A stretch of DNA of 64,000 nucleotides from Diaphorobacter sp. HDW4A (lineage in GTDB: Bacteria > Pseudomonadota > Gammaproteobacteria > Burkholderiales > Burkholderiaceae_C), in assembly GCF_011305995.1 (NCBI RefSeq), contig NZ_CP049910.1:5594501-5658500 (forward strand). The letters are read 5' to 3'. Positions 1 through 7,380 of this stretch are shown one piece after another. The position numbers and the translations under genes are program-made. A model generated the notes under the pieces. That model was given only the letters and a program-made list of their open reading frames with translations. It was not told where the DNA came from and made no database searches. Within the stretch, counting starts at the first letter, position 1. Each line of letters opens with the position of its first letter.

Positions 1-118
1 CCGTTTTATCTCGGGCATTCACTCCGATCTTTGCTTCATCAGCGATTGCCAAAATGGAGCGCTGAATCCGCGGGGCACAGGCACCACATTTCATGTCATT
101 GATGCGAAAAATAGCCAT
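1..118 (-). CDS. Heavy-metal-associated (HMA) domain protein, partial
   Basis: The reading frame starts at an ATG whose complement is 116-118 and runs off the left edge after 39 codons. The visible N-terminus has the motif MKCGAC at residues 9-14, the MxCxxC metal-binding loop of HMA domains (CopZ/MerP type), followed by a helix that begins APRIQRSI. A strong AAGGAG Shine-Dalgarno lies just upstream (about 121-128 on the opposite strand). The family binds Cu(I) or a related soft metal and passes it to P-type ATPases or regulators. The protein could be a free chaperone of about 65-70 aa or the N-terminus of something longer. An upstream MerR-type operator supports metal-inducible expression. 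Confidence 0.75.
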   Translation of the reverse strand, partial: MAIFRINDMKCGACAPRIQRSILAIADEAKIGVNARDKT

Positions 119-143
119 TACGTACTCCTTTAAAGCTTGTGGC

Positions 144-178
144 TAAAGTCTCATCCTTCACATGATGTGAATGTCAAG
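144..178 (-). promoter_or_regulatory. MerR/CueR-type operator-promoter for the HMA gene
   Basis: On the minus strand there is a -35 box TTGACA (complement of 172-177), then a perfect dyad TTCACAT-g-ATGTGAA at 157-171. A weak -10-like stretch follows after about 19-20 bp. An over-long spacer filled by a dyad is the hallmark of promoters remodelled by MerR-family activators such as CueR. The regulator gene itself is not in the window. Which metal is sensed is inference. Confidence 0.5.
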
Positions 179-414
179 CATCTAGCTGCACAAGCACTGG
201 AGCACGCTGTGCGCGTCAACAACGTTGTTCTTCACTTTTCGTTTCGGGTTTATTGGTGCGAAGATTTGAATAAGAACTGCCCCGAAAAAGCTGACAACAA
301 TGTCACCGGACAGTCCTGATTTTGTTGGGCTCCGATTCTTAAGATCAACCCATCTTCTCCTCACCTTGATCAAGGTCCAGGAGATGTGTTCATCAACTGT
401 CTTAGGAGCCAACC

Positions 415-759
415 ATGTCTCAAAACCGCATCTCCATTTCCTCTGTACTCGCAAGCGTTGCTGCCGTTGTCACCCTGGCTCTTCCTGGAATGGCCTCTGC
501 AGCCTACGAGCATCCAGCCAACAATGAACAAGGCGTGATCGTGCATCCGGAGCACTTTGTAAGCCAGAAAACCCGAGCTCAAGTCAAGGCCGAGACTGAA
601 GCTGCCATGAAGCAGGGCCGCCTTTCTTACGGTGAAAGCAATTTCCCCCGTGGAACTCCCGAGACAGGATCGAGCAAAACCCGCGAGCAAGTGATCAACG
701 AAATGCGTAATGAATCGCCAGCTGAGCGAGATGCTCGCCTCCAATCATTTGCAGGCTGA
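415..759 (+). CDS. DUF4148 domain-containing secreted protein
   Basis: This 114-aa protein starts at 415 with a GGAG Shine-Dalgarno about 7 bases upstream. It has a clear Sec signal peptide: polar N-terminus, hydrophobic core VLASVAAVVTLALPGM, then ASA before AYEHP, giving predicted cleavage near residue 29. The mature part carries the KTRAQVKAE and KTREQVINEM repeats typical of DUF4148, a family of small periplasmic proteins abundant in Burkholderiales. Its biochemical role is unknown; members are often stress- or metal-induced. It is divergently placed from the HMA gene. Confidence 0.8.
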   Translation: MSQNRISISSVLASVAAVVTLALPGMASAAYEHPANNEQGVIVHPEHFVSQKTRAQVKAETEAAMKQGRLSYGESNFPRGTPETGSSKTREQVINEMRNESPAERDARLQSFAG

Positions 760-820
760 TCTCCATCAAAGACGCATGCATCGTGGATGCAGCTCTCTTG
801 CATCTTTGTTCCGATCTACC

Positions 821-850
821 GCAGAGGTCTCAATCAACAGAGGCCTCTGC
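821..850. terminator. Hairpin downstream of the DUF4148 gene
   Basis: A 10-bp stem (821-830 with 841-850, one G-T wobble) encloses a 10-nt loop. No T-tract follows, so it would be a weak intrinsic terminator or just a structured 3' end. The rest of 760-1094 shows only a 39-codon open frame on the minus strand. Confidence 0.35.
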
Positions 851-944
851 ATGTAGAACATCAGCTTGAGCAAACTACAAATTGCCCGGAAGAATTTCGG
901 CCCATATGATCGCAATCGTCACACATGGGTTGCCGACACTGGGG

Positions 945-1064
945 TCAACGATGCGCCGACTCAACGAGGTAGATATCGCTATCGAGCATCACGTTGTATG
1001 TGTCCTCATCCATTAACTTGAGGATGGGACAGGACACCGCCTTCTTCAGAACTGAGTTGTGCAT
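945..1064 (-). CDS. Short hypothetical open frame (39 aa)
   Basis: An ATG (complement of 1062-1064) opens a 39-codon frame beginning MHNSVLKKAV and ending VESAHR. No family is recognised, and no convincing ribosome binding site is seen. It overlaps the reconstructed 5' end of the IS-interrupted gene on the other strand. It may be chance or the remnant of a longer gene. Confidence 0.2.
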   Translation of the reverse strand: MHNSVLKKAVSCPILKLMDEDTYNVMLDSDIYLVESAHR

Positions 1065-1098
1065 ACGGTGTCGCGCTTCATTCAGACTCTTCTGCTAG

Positions 1099-2267
1099 GG
1101 ATGGTGTTCAAAACTCTGCCGCTGGCGCTGTCTGAAGTACGGCGCCGCGCCTGACAATACGCTCATGAAGCAACAAGACCTCGGCCTGAATCTGAGCAAG
1201 CGACGCACGCGCAAAGCGGTATTCTTGGACGAGATGAACCTGGTGGTGCCGTGGTCTGAGTTGCTGGCATTGATTGCTCCGCGCGCACCGCGAGCCAAAA
1301 CCGGCAGACCTCCGTTCGAGTTGGAGACCATGCTGCGCATTCACTTCGTCCAGCAGTGGTTCGGCCTGTCCGACCTGGCGATGGAAGAAGCCCTCTTCGA
1401 GACCGCGCTGTACCGGGAGTTTGTGGGTCTGTCCAGCGTCGAACGTATTCCCGACCGGGTCAGCATCCTGCGCTTTCGCCATCTGCTCGAAGAGCACCAG
1501 TTGGCCCAACGCATCCTGGCTACCGTCAACGCCACGCTCACCGACAAAGGTCTGATGCTGCGCGAAGGCACGGTGGTCGATGCCACCCTGATTGCCGCGC
1601 CCAGTTCGACCAAGAACAAGGGTGGTGAACGCGACCCCGAGATGCACCAGACCAAGAAGGGGAATCAGTGGCATTTTGGGATGAAAGCCCACATCGGCGT
1701 GGATGCCGATTCCGGCCTGGTTCATACCGTGGTGGGCACGGCTGCCAACGTCAACGACGTGACTCAGGCCAGCAAGCTGGTCCATGGTGACGAAGCCGAT
1801 GTGTTTGCCGATGCGGGTTACCAGGGCGTGGCCAAGCGCGAAGAGACGCAAGACATCACTGCCCAGTGGCATGTGGCCATGCGCCCTGGCAAGCGCCGTG
1901 CGCTGGACAAGAGCACGCCCATGGGCGCCATCCTGGACAAGCTGGAGCAGGTCAAGGCACGTATCCGGGCCAAAGTGGAGCACCCATTTCGCGTCATCAA
2001 ACGGCAGTTCGGCTACACCAAGGTCAAGTACCGTGGCCTGGCCAAAAACACGGCCAACCTGGTAACGCTGTTTGCGCTGAGCAATCTGTGGATGGCGCGG
2101 CGCAAGCTTTTGCAGGGTCTGCATGGATGAGTGCGTCCACAACCGACCAAAGGGCCAGCGGCAAGGGTGAAATGCCCCTTATTTGCAGCCCAAAAAACGC
2201 CGAATTCGTCATCATGTGGAATATATCGACTCAGTGGCCACCGCCACGGGTGTTTTGAACACCATCC
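1099..2267 (+). mobile_element. IS5-family insertion sequence, complete (1169 bp)
   Basis: The ends are perfect 16-bp inverted repeats: GGATGGTGTTCAAAAC at 1099-1114 and its complement at 2252-2267. They are flanked by CTAG on both sides (1095-1098 and 2268-2271), the YTAR-type 4-bp target duplication characteristic of IS5-subgroup elements. One full-length transposase lies inside. The element appears intact and hence potentially active. It splits the open frame that resumes at 2271. Confidence 0.93.
1165..2130 (+). CDS. IS5-family transposase
   Basis: This 321-aa DDE transposase has the N-terminal helix-turn-helix/DUF772-like segment common in IS5 proteins (FELETMLRIHFVQQWFGLSD at about residues 51-70). 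The first catalytic Asp lies in VVDATLIAAPSS, the second in DEADVFADAGYQG, and the Glu region in KARIRAKVEHPFRVIKRQFG (the Y-2-R-3-E-6-K type signature region). Its length is typical of the IS5 subgroup. No frameshift or internal stop is seen, and the gene occupies almost the whole element between the two 16-bp inverted repeats. Confidence 0.95.
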   Translation: MKQQDLGLNLSKRRTRKAVFLDEMNLVVPWSELLALIAPRAPRAKTGRPPFELETMLRIHFVQQWFGLSDLAMEEALFETALYREFVGLSSVERIPDRVSILRFRHLLEEHQLAQRILATVNATLTDKGLMLREGTVVDATLIAAPSSTKNKGGERDPEMHQTKKGNQWHFGMKAHIGVDADSGLVHTVVGTAANVNDVTQASKLVHGDEADVFADAGYQGVAKREETQDITAQWHVAMRPGKRRALDKSTPMGAILDKLEQVKARIRAKVEHPFRVIKRQFGYTKVKYRGLAKNTANLVTLFALSNLWMARRKLLQGLHG

Positions 2268-2333
2268 CTAGAGGGAAAGCGCTACAACAACGAGCACCAC
2301 ATCCTGCGTAGCGAGAACGCTGTCGCGGACCGG

Positions 2334-3026
2334 TTGCTTGCCCGAGGAATGGAGCTGCGCGATGCCTACGAAGAATTGCACGTCAAACTTCACGCGCATC
2401 CCCCGGCCCTTCAGGTCCTTCTCGGCTTGGTGTTGAGCACGGCTGCGTTCTGGAATCCGGAGAAGATGCAAGAGGCACGCGCCGCGCGCAGCGATCTCGC
2501 CAACGTCAATCAGCAGATTGCAAGGAAGGCGGCCGAACTGGCGATGCTGCTGGAGCAGCGCTCCGATCTCCATGACACGTCCGGCTTCAGCAGCGATACC
2601 CATTACCACGTTTGCAACGTCATCGAAGCGGCGTCGCAGCACAACTATCTGTTCCGATCCTACGTCCAGGAAAAGCTCGGTGCCCTTCGGGGTCAGTTCG
2701 ATCCGAAATACTGGCCCTCCCTGGGCGAGTTCTTGCAGGAACTCGCGTCCGACGCGGATAAGGCTGTCATGGAGGCCACGGACCCGTTGACGGCCGTCGC
2801 AACAGCGGCGGCACGCCCGTCCAAGGCGGACTTCTTCAAGGCGCTGTTTGCCTCCATTGAGGAAAACAGCGCGAAGAGCTACGGCCAATTACCGACGGGC
2901 TTCAAGCTGACCGACCGGACGCTGGCGTCACTGGCGAATTGCGCCTTGGATTTGGGACCAGACGATCTGGTCGACGACGCGTACATGAAGCGACTCCGCC
3001 AGCGCGAACGCAACGGGACCAAGTAA
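2334..3026 (+). CDS. Hypothetical protein, 5' end interrupted by the IS5 element
   Basis: The frame is open from the IS edge (2271) through 3026. The first ATG inside it is at 2334, giving 230 aa; without the IS the frame continues upstream to possible GTG starts at 1059 or 1068 across the CTAG duplication. The residues right after the IS, EGKRYNNEHHILRSENAVAD, read as genuine coding sequence, so the native N-terminus was probably cut off. The protein is helical and soluble-looking, with no recognised catalytic motif. It sits just before radC, a position where integrative elements often carry uncharacterised genes. No function is assigned. Confidence 0.6.
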   Translation: MLARGMELRDAYEELHVKLHAHPPALQVLLGLVLSTAAFWNPEKMQEARAARSDLANVNQQIARKAAELAMLLEQRSDLHDTSGFSSDTHYHVCNVIEAASQHNYLFRSYVQEKLGALRGQFDPKYWPSLGEFLQELASDADKAVMEATDPLTAVATAAARPSKADFFKALFASIEENSAKSYGQLPTGFKLTDRTLASLANCALDLGPDDLVDDAYMKRLRQRERNGTK

Positions 3027-3066
3027 CAGCACCGGGCACAGCAAAAAGGGGGCGAAGCCCCCTCGG

Positions 3067-3572
3067 TCAGAGCAGACCACGCTCTGCGAATGACGTGGTG
3101 GCCTCGCCGCCGACGACGATGTGATCCAGCGTGCGCACGTCCACCAGCGCCAGGGCTTCCTTGAGGCGCTGGGTCAGTAGTTTGTCCGCCTGGCTCGGCT
3201 CGGAATTTTCGCTCGGATGATTGTGCGAAAAGATCACGGCCGCTGCGTTGTGATGCAGTGCCGTTTTCACGACTTCGCGCGGATACACCGAGCCTGGTCG
3301 ATGGTGCCGCGAAACATCTCCACGTATTCGATCAGACGGTTCTGGTTGTCGAGGAACAGCGCAGCGAAAACCTCATGCTCGAAACTGGCCAGCTTGGTAC
3401 GCAGGTAGTCCTTGACCAGCGTCGGAGAAGTGAAGAGCGCTCCGCGTGGAATCTTCTGGTCGATGACGTACCGTGCAGCTTCCAGAATTTGGTCGGCAGT
3501 CGCCGGCAGATAACGCCCTTGGTCGCCACGCACCAACAGCGAGGAATCGAGAGACAGAGAAAGTTGCGACAT
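3067..3572 (-). pseudogene. radC: RadC-like JAB domain gene with a one-base frameshift
   Basis: The N-terminal half (3572 down to about 3290) reads MSQLSLSLDSS and on to MFRGTIDQA. The C-terminal half (from about 3288 down to 3067) reads VYPREVVK and on to AERGLL in another frame. Homologous JAB proteins run straight from [15 protein letters not shown], so a single base is missing near 3288-3294. The metal-binding motif [14 protein letters not shown] (HxH, then S and D) is intact in the downstream half. The family is a JAMM-fold metalloprotein common on integrative and conjugative elements; its cellular role is unsettled. Sequencing error is a possible alternative to true inactivation. Confidence 0.85.
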
Positions 3573-3953
3573 GATCGTGCTCCGGTTGCACGGGCGGAAT
3601 TGCCCCGAACCGTCACCAGCACGGCGCAGCGCAGGCAGTCAAGGGTCAGCAGCGGCCGCCAGGACGCAAGCGCGCAAGGCGCGGCGAGAACGCCGTGATA
3701 CGGTGAGGGGAACAGCAAGACCGCCCACCCACACCCCGACGGCACCACGGATGGGCAAGCGCAGCGCGCAGGCCCTCAAGGGCCGGAGGCGTCAGGGATC
3801 AAAGCCGGATGGCCGCGACTCGTCACGAGGCGCGGGGCGTAGCCCGCGAGCCCGACGGCGGAACGCCGGGATGCCCCACTAATGGGTTTTGCTAAACAGA
3901 CGGTTAAAACCATAGTGGTGAACCAGTACCGAGGAGGGATCGGTGTTCATGGC
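3573..3953. other. GC-rich intergenic region, no gene supported
   Basis: This stretch between radC and the abiE promoter is very rich in C, G and short repeats such as CGCGAGCC and GGCGCGGGGCG. The open frames here are low-complexity Arg/Ala/Pro runs without a recognisable domain, which suggests they arise from base composition. It resembles the non-coding leader found upstream of radC genes in integrative elements. A structured RNA cannot be excluded. Confidence 0.4.
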
Positions 3954-4024
3954 GTCCGAAATAAACCCACAAATTTCGGACAATCTCTTGTCATTTGTCC
4001 GAAAAACGTATATAAATATCGGAC
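3954..4024 (+). promoter_or_regulatory. Promoter and paired operators of the abiE operon
   Basis: There are two inverted repeats with the same half-site: GTCCGAAAT (3954-3962) with ATTTCGGAC (3973-3981), and GTCCGA (3997-4002) with TCGGAC (4019-4024). Between and under them lie TTGTCA (3988-3993) and TATAAA (4011-4016) separated by 17 bp, a good sigma-70 promoter. AbiEi antitoxins are known to repress their own operon by binding inverted repeats. The placement over -10 and -35 fits that model here. Confidence 0.65.
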
Positions 4025-4034
4025 AGGAGGAGTA

Positions 4035-4754
4035 ATGTCCGCACTCAAATCCCACATCTCAGCCCTGATTGAAGCGGCCGAACCCGGACAAGTTTGGGTA
4101 CCGACTGACTTTGCGCAGTTGGGCAGTCGTGATGCCATCGACAAAACTCTGCAGCGCATGGTGCAGGCGGGAGAGTTGCGTCGCATCGACAGGGGCCTCT
4201 ATGACAGGCCCTCGCTCAACAACCTGACCAAGCGTCCTACCACCCCGGACTACCGCGCTGTAACCGAGGCCATTGCGCGTCGGGATCATCTGCGCCTGCT
4301 GGTAGATGGCATGACTGCCGCCAATGACCTCGGCCTGACTGATGCGGTACCCGCTCGCGTCACCATCCATACCGATACCCGCCGCCGAGCAATTCAACTC
4401 GACAAGCTCACCATTGAGTTCAAGCAAACGGCACCCAGTCGCCTCTACTGGGCAGGGCGGCCGGCCATGCGCATCGTACAGGCGCTGCACTGGTTAAAAG
4501 ACACGCTGACTTCTGAACGTTCTCTTATTCTGAACAAGCTGACCAAAGTGCTGGCCGACCCTATTCACGGCGCTGCGCTCCGCCAGGATCTGCTTGAAGG
4601 TTTCAACGTGTTGCCGGCGTGGATGCAAAGTTTGCTCCGTGAACTCCCCGGATGTGACCCGCAGACTGCGTCGACCGCAACACCTCAATCACCCAGTAGT
4701 GAAAAGCCTCCGTCTGCGCGACACCGCTCGGTCAAAGATGTGGAGGCCCCTTGA
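4035..4754 (+). CDS. AbiEi-like antitoxin (DUF6088 family)
   Basis: The 239-aa start at 4035 is chosen because GGAGG (4026-4030) sits just before it. An N-terminal winged helix (GQVWVPTDFAQLGSRDAIDK, then LQRMVQAGELRRIDRGLYD) is typical of AbiEi antitoxins, which repress transcription and neutralise the partner toxin. The middle contains the family's LLVDGMTAANDLGLT and VTIHTDTRRRAIQL segments. The gene's end overlaps the start of the toxin gene by 4 bp (TTGA). The pair forms a type IV toxin-antitoxin / abortive-infection module and opens a seven-gene operon. Confidence 0.85.
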   Translation: MSALKSHISALIEAAEPGQVWVPTDFAQLGSRDAIDKTLQRMVQAGELRRIDRGLYDRPSLNNLTKRPTTPDYRAVTEAIARRDHLRLLVDGMTAANDLGLTDAVPARVTIHTDTRRRAIQLDKLTIEFKQTAPSRLYWAGRPAMRIVQALHWLKDTLTSERSLILNKLTKVLADPIHGAALRQDLLEGFNVLPAWMQSLLRELPGCDPQTASTATPQSPSSEKPPSARHRSVKDVEAP

Positions 4755-5821
4755 ATCCAGCATTCCATTCAGTTATCACCGCCAGCGATGCCGAGCGGCG
4801 AGACTTGTTTCTTGGCGCCTCAGCTCGCCTTGGTACAGCGGTTCAAAACATCGAAAAGGATTTCTGGGTCTGTTGGACACTGGATGCGTTGTTTAACGGT
4901 CTGAAAGCTGGTGGCCCTCGCTTGCTGTTCAAGGGCGGCACTTCGCTCTCCAAGGCCTTTGGTCTCATTGCCCGCTTTTCCGAAGACATTGACATCACAG
5001 TGTTTCGTGATGACTTGGGGCAGAGTGCCGAGATTGCCGACCTGGATGCATTGAGCGGCAAGAAGCGCCGTGCGCGTCTCGATGCTATCCGCGATGCATG
5101 CCAGGCTTACATTGCAGGGCCATTAACCGCGCAGTTCACTCATCTCGCGGCATCTGTCATTCCCGAGGAGCGTTTTCGGCTGGAGACCGATCCCGACGAC
5201 AAGGATGGCCAGAGCTTGCTGTTCTGGTATCCCGCAGTCACGGCCACCACTGGCGACTACATCCGCTCAGCCGTCAAGATAGAGGCAGGAGCCAAGTCGG
5301 CACTCGATCCGCATGTCGCGGCCTCCGTCACACCCTACGTCACACAGGACCTCCCTGACCTGGACTTGACAGTGACGAATGTGATCACTGTGAAGCCCGA
5401 GCGCACCTTCTGGGACAAGGTCATGATCTTGCATGGACTACGTCAATGGCATGATCGTCGCGGGGAGCTGCGACACGGCGGGCAACGCGTCTCACGCCAT
5501 TACTATGACGTGCATCAACTGATGCAGTCGTCATCTGCAGCCGCGTGGCAAGTCGATCACGAGTTGGCGATCGACTGTGCTCACCATGCAAGGTTGTTCT
5601 TCGGTAGCGCCGATCTGGGGCTTGATATAGCAGTACCCGGTACGTTTACGCTAACGCCAAGTCCGGCGATGCGAGAAGCACTTGAAAAAGACTATGAAGC
5701 AATGGCTGGCATGGTCTTCGGCGACGTTCCTCCATTCGACGCGGTGCTGCGCAGCGCAGAACACTTCGAGCAGATCGTCAATGGCGCTGCAATGGCCGCA
5801 CTCACCACAAAAGGAACGTAG
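4751..5821 (+). CDS. AbiEii nucleotidyltransferase-type toxin
   Basis: This 356-aa protein starts at TTG 4751, overlapping the antitoxin stop. It carries the nucleotidyltransferase motif LLFKGGTSLSKAFG (about residues 58-71) followed by EDIDITVF (about 77-84), the GGxSxx...DxD signature of AbiEii/AbiGii toxins. ERTFWDKVMILH further on is another conserved block of this family. AbiEii-type toxins modify RNA using NTPs and arrest growth during phage infection. Slightly longer than many members but apparently intact. The next gene begins 5 bp after its stop. Confidence 0.9.
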   Translation: MNPAFHSVITASDAERRDLFLGASARLGTAVQNIEKDFWVCWTLDALFNGLKAGGPRLLFKGGTSLSKAFGLIARFSEDIDITVFRDDLGQSAEIADLDALSGKKRRARLDAIRDACQAYIAGPLTAQFTHLAASVIPEERFRLETDPDDKDGQSLLFWYPAVTATTGDYIRSAVKIEAGAKSALDPHVAASVTPYVTQDLPDLDLTVTNVITVKPERTFWDKVMILHGLRQWHDRRGELRHGGQRVSRHYYDVHQLMQSSSAAAWQVDHELAIDCAHHARLFFGSADLGLDIAVPGTFTLTPSPAMREALEKDYEAMAGMVFGDVPPFDAVLRSAEHFEQIVNGAAMAALTTKGT

Positions 5822-5826
5822 CGACC

Positions 5827-6741
5827 ATGAGCGACTACTTCAGTGATCGAGAAAATGGCCCGCGCGCCCGCACCCATCAGGTGATCTTGCCTGTTGTGTG
5901 GGCAGGCTTGGTGGGGACAGTGCAGGCCTTGGTGAACAGCGGAGCTTTTGGCCTGCGATTTCCGGAGCGATGCCCGGATGGCCAAGCGGCCTGCAGCTGC
6001 GACTCGGATGCACTTGCCGCATCCGTGATTGCAGAGCTGCCTGGCTTGACTTGGCCGTTAGAAACGACGCGCGTTGAGGAAGACGGATTTTTCTCACTGC
6101 GACAGCCGTTTGCGCCTGACACATTACTGGTTTTGGACTTTTTGGAATTCGTTTATGCCGCCGTGGCGCAACCGATCCTAGGCAAGTATCACGATTATTT
6201 CAACCACCATCATTTGACATTCGATCAAGCGGCCGGGCAGGAAGAATTCCGAAAGACCGTCAACCGAATTTTCGCGCGTAATGGTGTGGCGTTCGAGATG
6301 CTATCGACAGGCCGTATCGTGCGTGTTCTTCCTCCTGTGCTTGGCGACGATCTCAAGCGAACAACGTTTCGTAGCGGTGATCGCACGCTGGACAACATGC
6401 TGGAGGAATGCCGGACCAAATTTTCCGATCGCAATCCGCTTGTACGCCGTGAAGCACTGGAACGCTTGTGGGATGCATGGGAACGACTCAAGTCGTTGGC
6501 GGACCCTCGTGATAAGAAGCAGTCGATCAAGATTATCCTTGATGCCGTAGCTGCCGAACCGACTTTGCGATCAAGACTGGAAAGGGAAGCGGTCGAACTG
6601 ACCGCGATCGGCAATAGCCATCTCATCCGACACTCGGAAGTCAACCAAGTTGCTGTCATCGACGTGGATCATGTTGATTATCTGTTTCATCGCCTGTTCG
6701 CGATGATTCAACTGATGCTCAGAAGAAAGGGGAACGCATGA
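5827..6741 (+). CDS. Uncharacterised protein, possible abortive-infection type
   Basis: A 304-aa soluble protein beginning MSDYFSDREN. The N-terminal half looks globular with a Cys cluster (CPDGQAACSC at about residues 49-58) that could bind metal. The C-terminal part is helical, with LWDAWERLKSLADPRDKK and a conserved-looking IGNSHLIRHSE followed by DYLFHRLFAMIQLML. This style of C-terminus occurs in proteins annotated as abortive infection or HEPN-like, but the match is from memory and weak. It is translationally linked to both neighbours (5-bp gap upstream, ATGA overlap downstream), so it is part of the ATPase system rather than an isolated gene. Confidence 0.55.
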   Translation: MSDYFSDRENGPRARTHQVILPVVWAGLVGTVQALVNSGAFGLRFPERCPDGQAACSCDSDALAASVIAELPGLTWPLETTRVEEDGFFSLRQPFAPDTLLVLDFLEFVYAAVAQPILGKYHDYFNHHHLTFDQAAGQEEFRKTVNRIFARNGVAFEMLSTGRIVRVLPPVLGDDLKRTTFRSGDRTLDNMLEECRTKFSDRNPLVRREALERLWDAWERLKSLADPRDKKQSIKIILDAVAAEPTLRSRLEREAVELTAIGNSHLIRHSEVNQVAVIDVDHVDYLFHRLFAMIQLMLRRKGNA

Positions 6742-7370
6742 ATGCTCGGACGCCTCACCGTGATGCAATCCGAATACTTTTCATTCTGAACGCCGGTGGC
6801 ATGCCCTTGGTAGACCCAAACGATCCGACAGTCGCCAAGATTTTCAAAGGCGAGGCACGATTGCATGCCTTCGACTTCTGGATGCGCAACCCAGACTATC
6901 TGGCGAGCGAACTGTTGGACGGCTACGAAGCAACGGGCAACGCGGACTATCGTCAAGCTGCGGAAGCAATCTTCGAAAGCGATGAACCTGACTTGCGGCG
7001 TATTCCAATGATTCGCTATCTGTTTGGTGCCTATGAACGACTCGACGATGCGCTTTCCTTGCTTAGATCACGTGACTTAGTCCGTATTACGGGCATCAAA
7101 GGAAAGGTGAAAGTCCACGAAACCGATTTCATCTTGACGGTTCGCGGAGTAGAGGTCTGCTCGAACGCTGTCGTACAGGAGCCAATTCTTGAATGGTATG
7201 CCCAACGGGCGGCCTTGGTTGCGGAAATCGCTGGCACACGAGGCGGCGGTGCTCTGAAGGATAAGCAGTACAAGCAGGCGACGTATGCTCAAACCCAACT
7301 TGGCGGGATCATTCCTCCGATTGGTACGGATGTACAACGAAGACTAAATCAACTCAAACAAACCGTCTGA
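6738..7370 (+). CDS. Uncharacterised protein, candidate middle component of an ABC-type defence system
   Basis: This 210-aa protein starts in an ATGA overlap with the preceding gene and stops 10 bp before the SMC-like ATPase. The sequence HAFDFWMRNPDYLASELL (about residues 43-60) and a winged-helix-like region (LSLLRSRDLVRITG...FILTVRGVE) recall the small middle components placed next to SMC-like ATPases in ABC three-component and Lamassu-type systems. That comparison is inference from context and pattern. No enzyme motif is visible. Confidence 0.5.
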   Translation: MNARTPHRDAIRILFILNAGGMPLVDPNDPTVAKIFKGEARLHAFDFWMRNPDYLASELLDGYEATGNADYRQAAEAIFESDEPDLRRIPMIRYLFGAYERLDDALSLLRSRDLVRITGIKGKVKVHETDFILTVRGVEVCSNAVVQEPILEWYAQRAALVAEIAGTRGGGALKDKQYKQATYAQTQLGGIIPPIGTDVQRRLNQLKQTV

Positions 7371-7380
7371 AGGGGAAGAT

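Noticed and set aside
1108..2142. A 344-codon open frame antisense to the IS5 transposase
   Set aside because: It lies wholly within the insertion sequence opposite a complete transposase; antisense frames of this kind are common in GC-rich IS elements.
3571..3882. A 103-codon Arg/Ala/Pro-rich frame upstream of abiE
   Set aside because: Composition tracks the local GC-rich sequence, and no start signal or family is visible.
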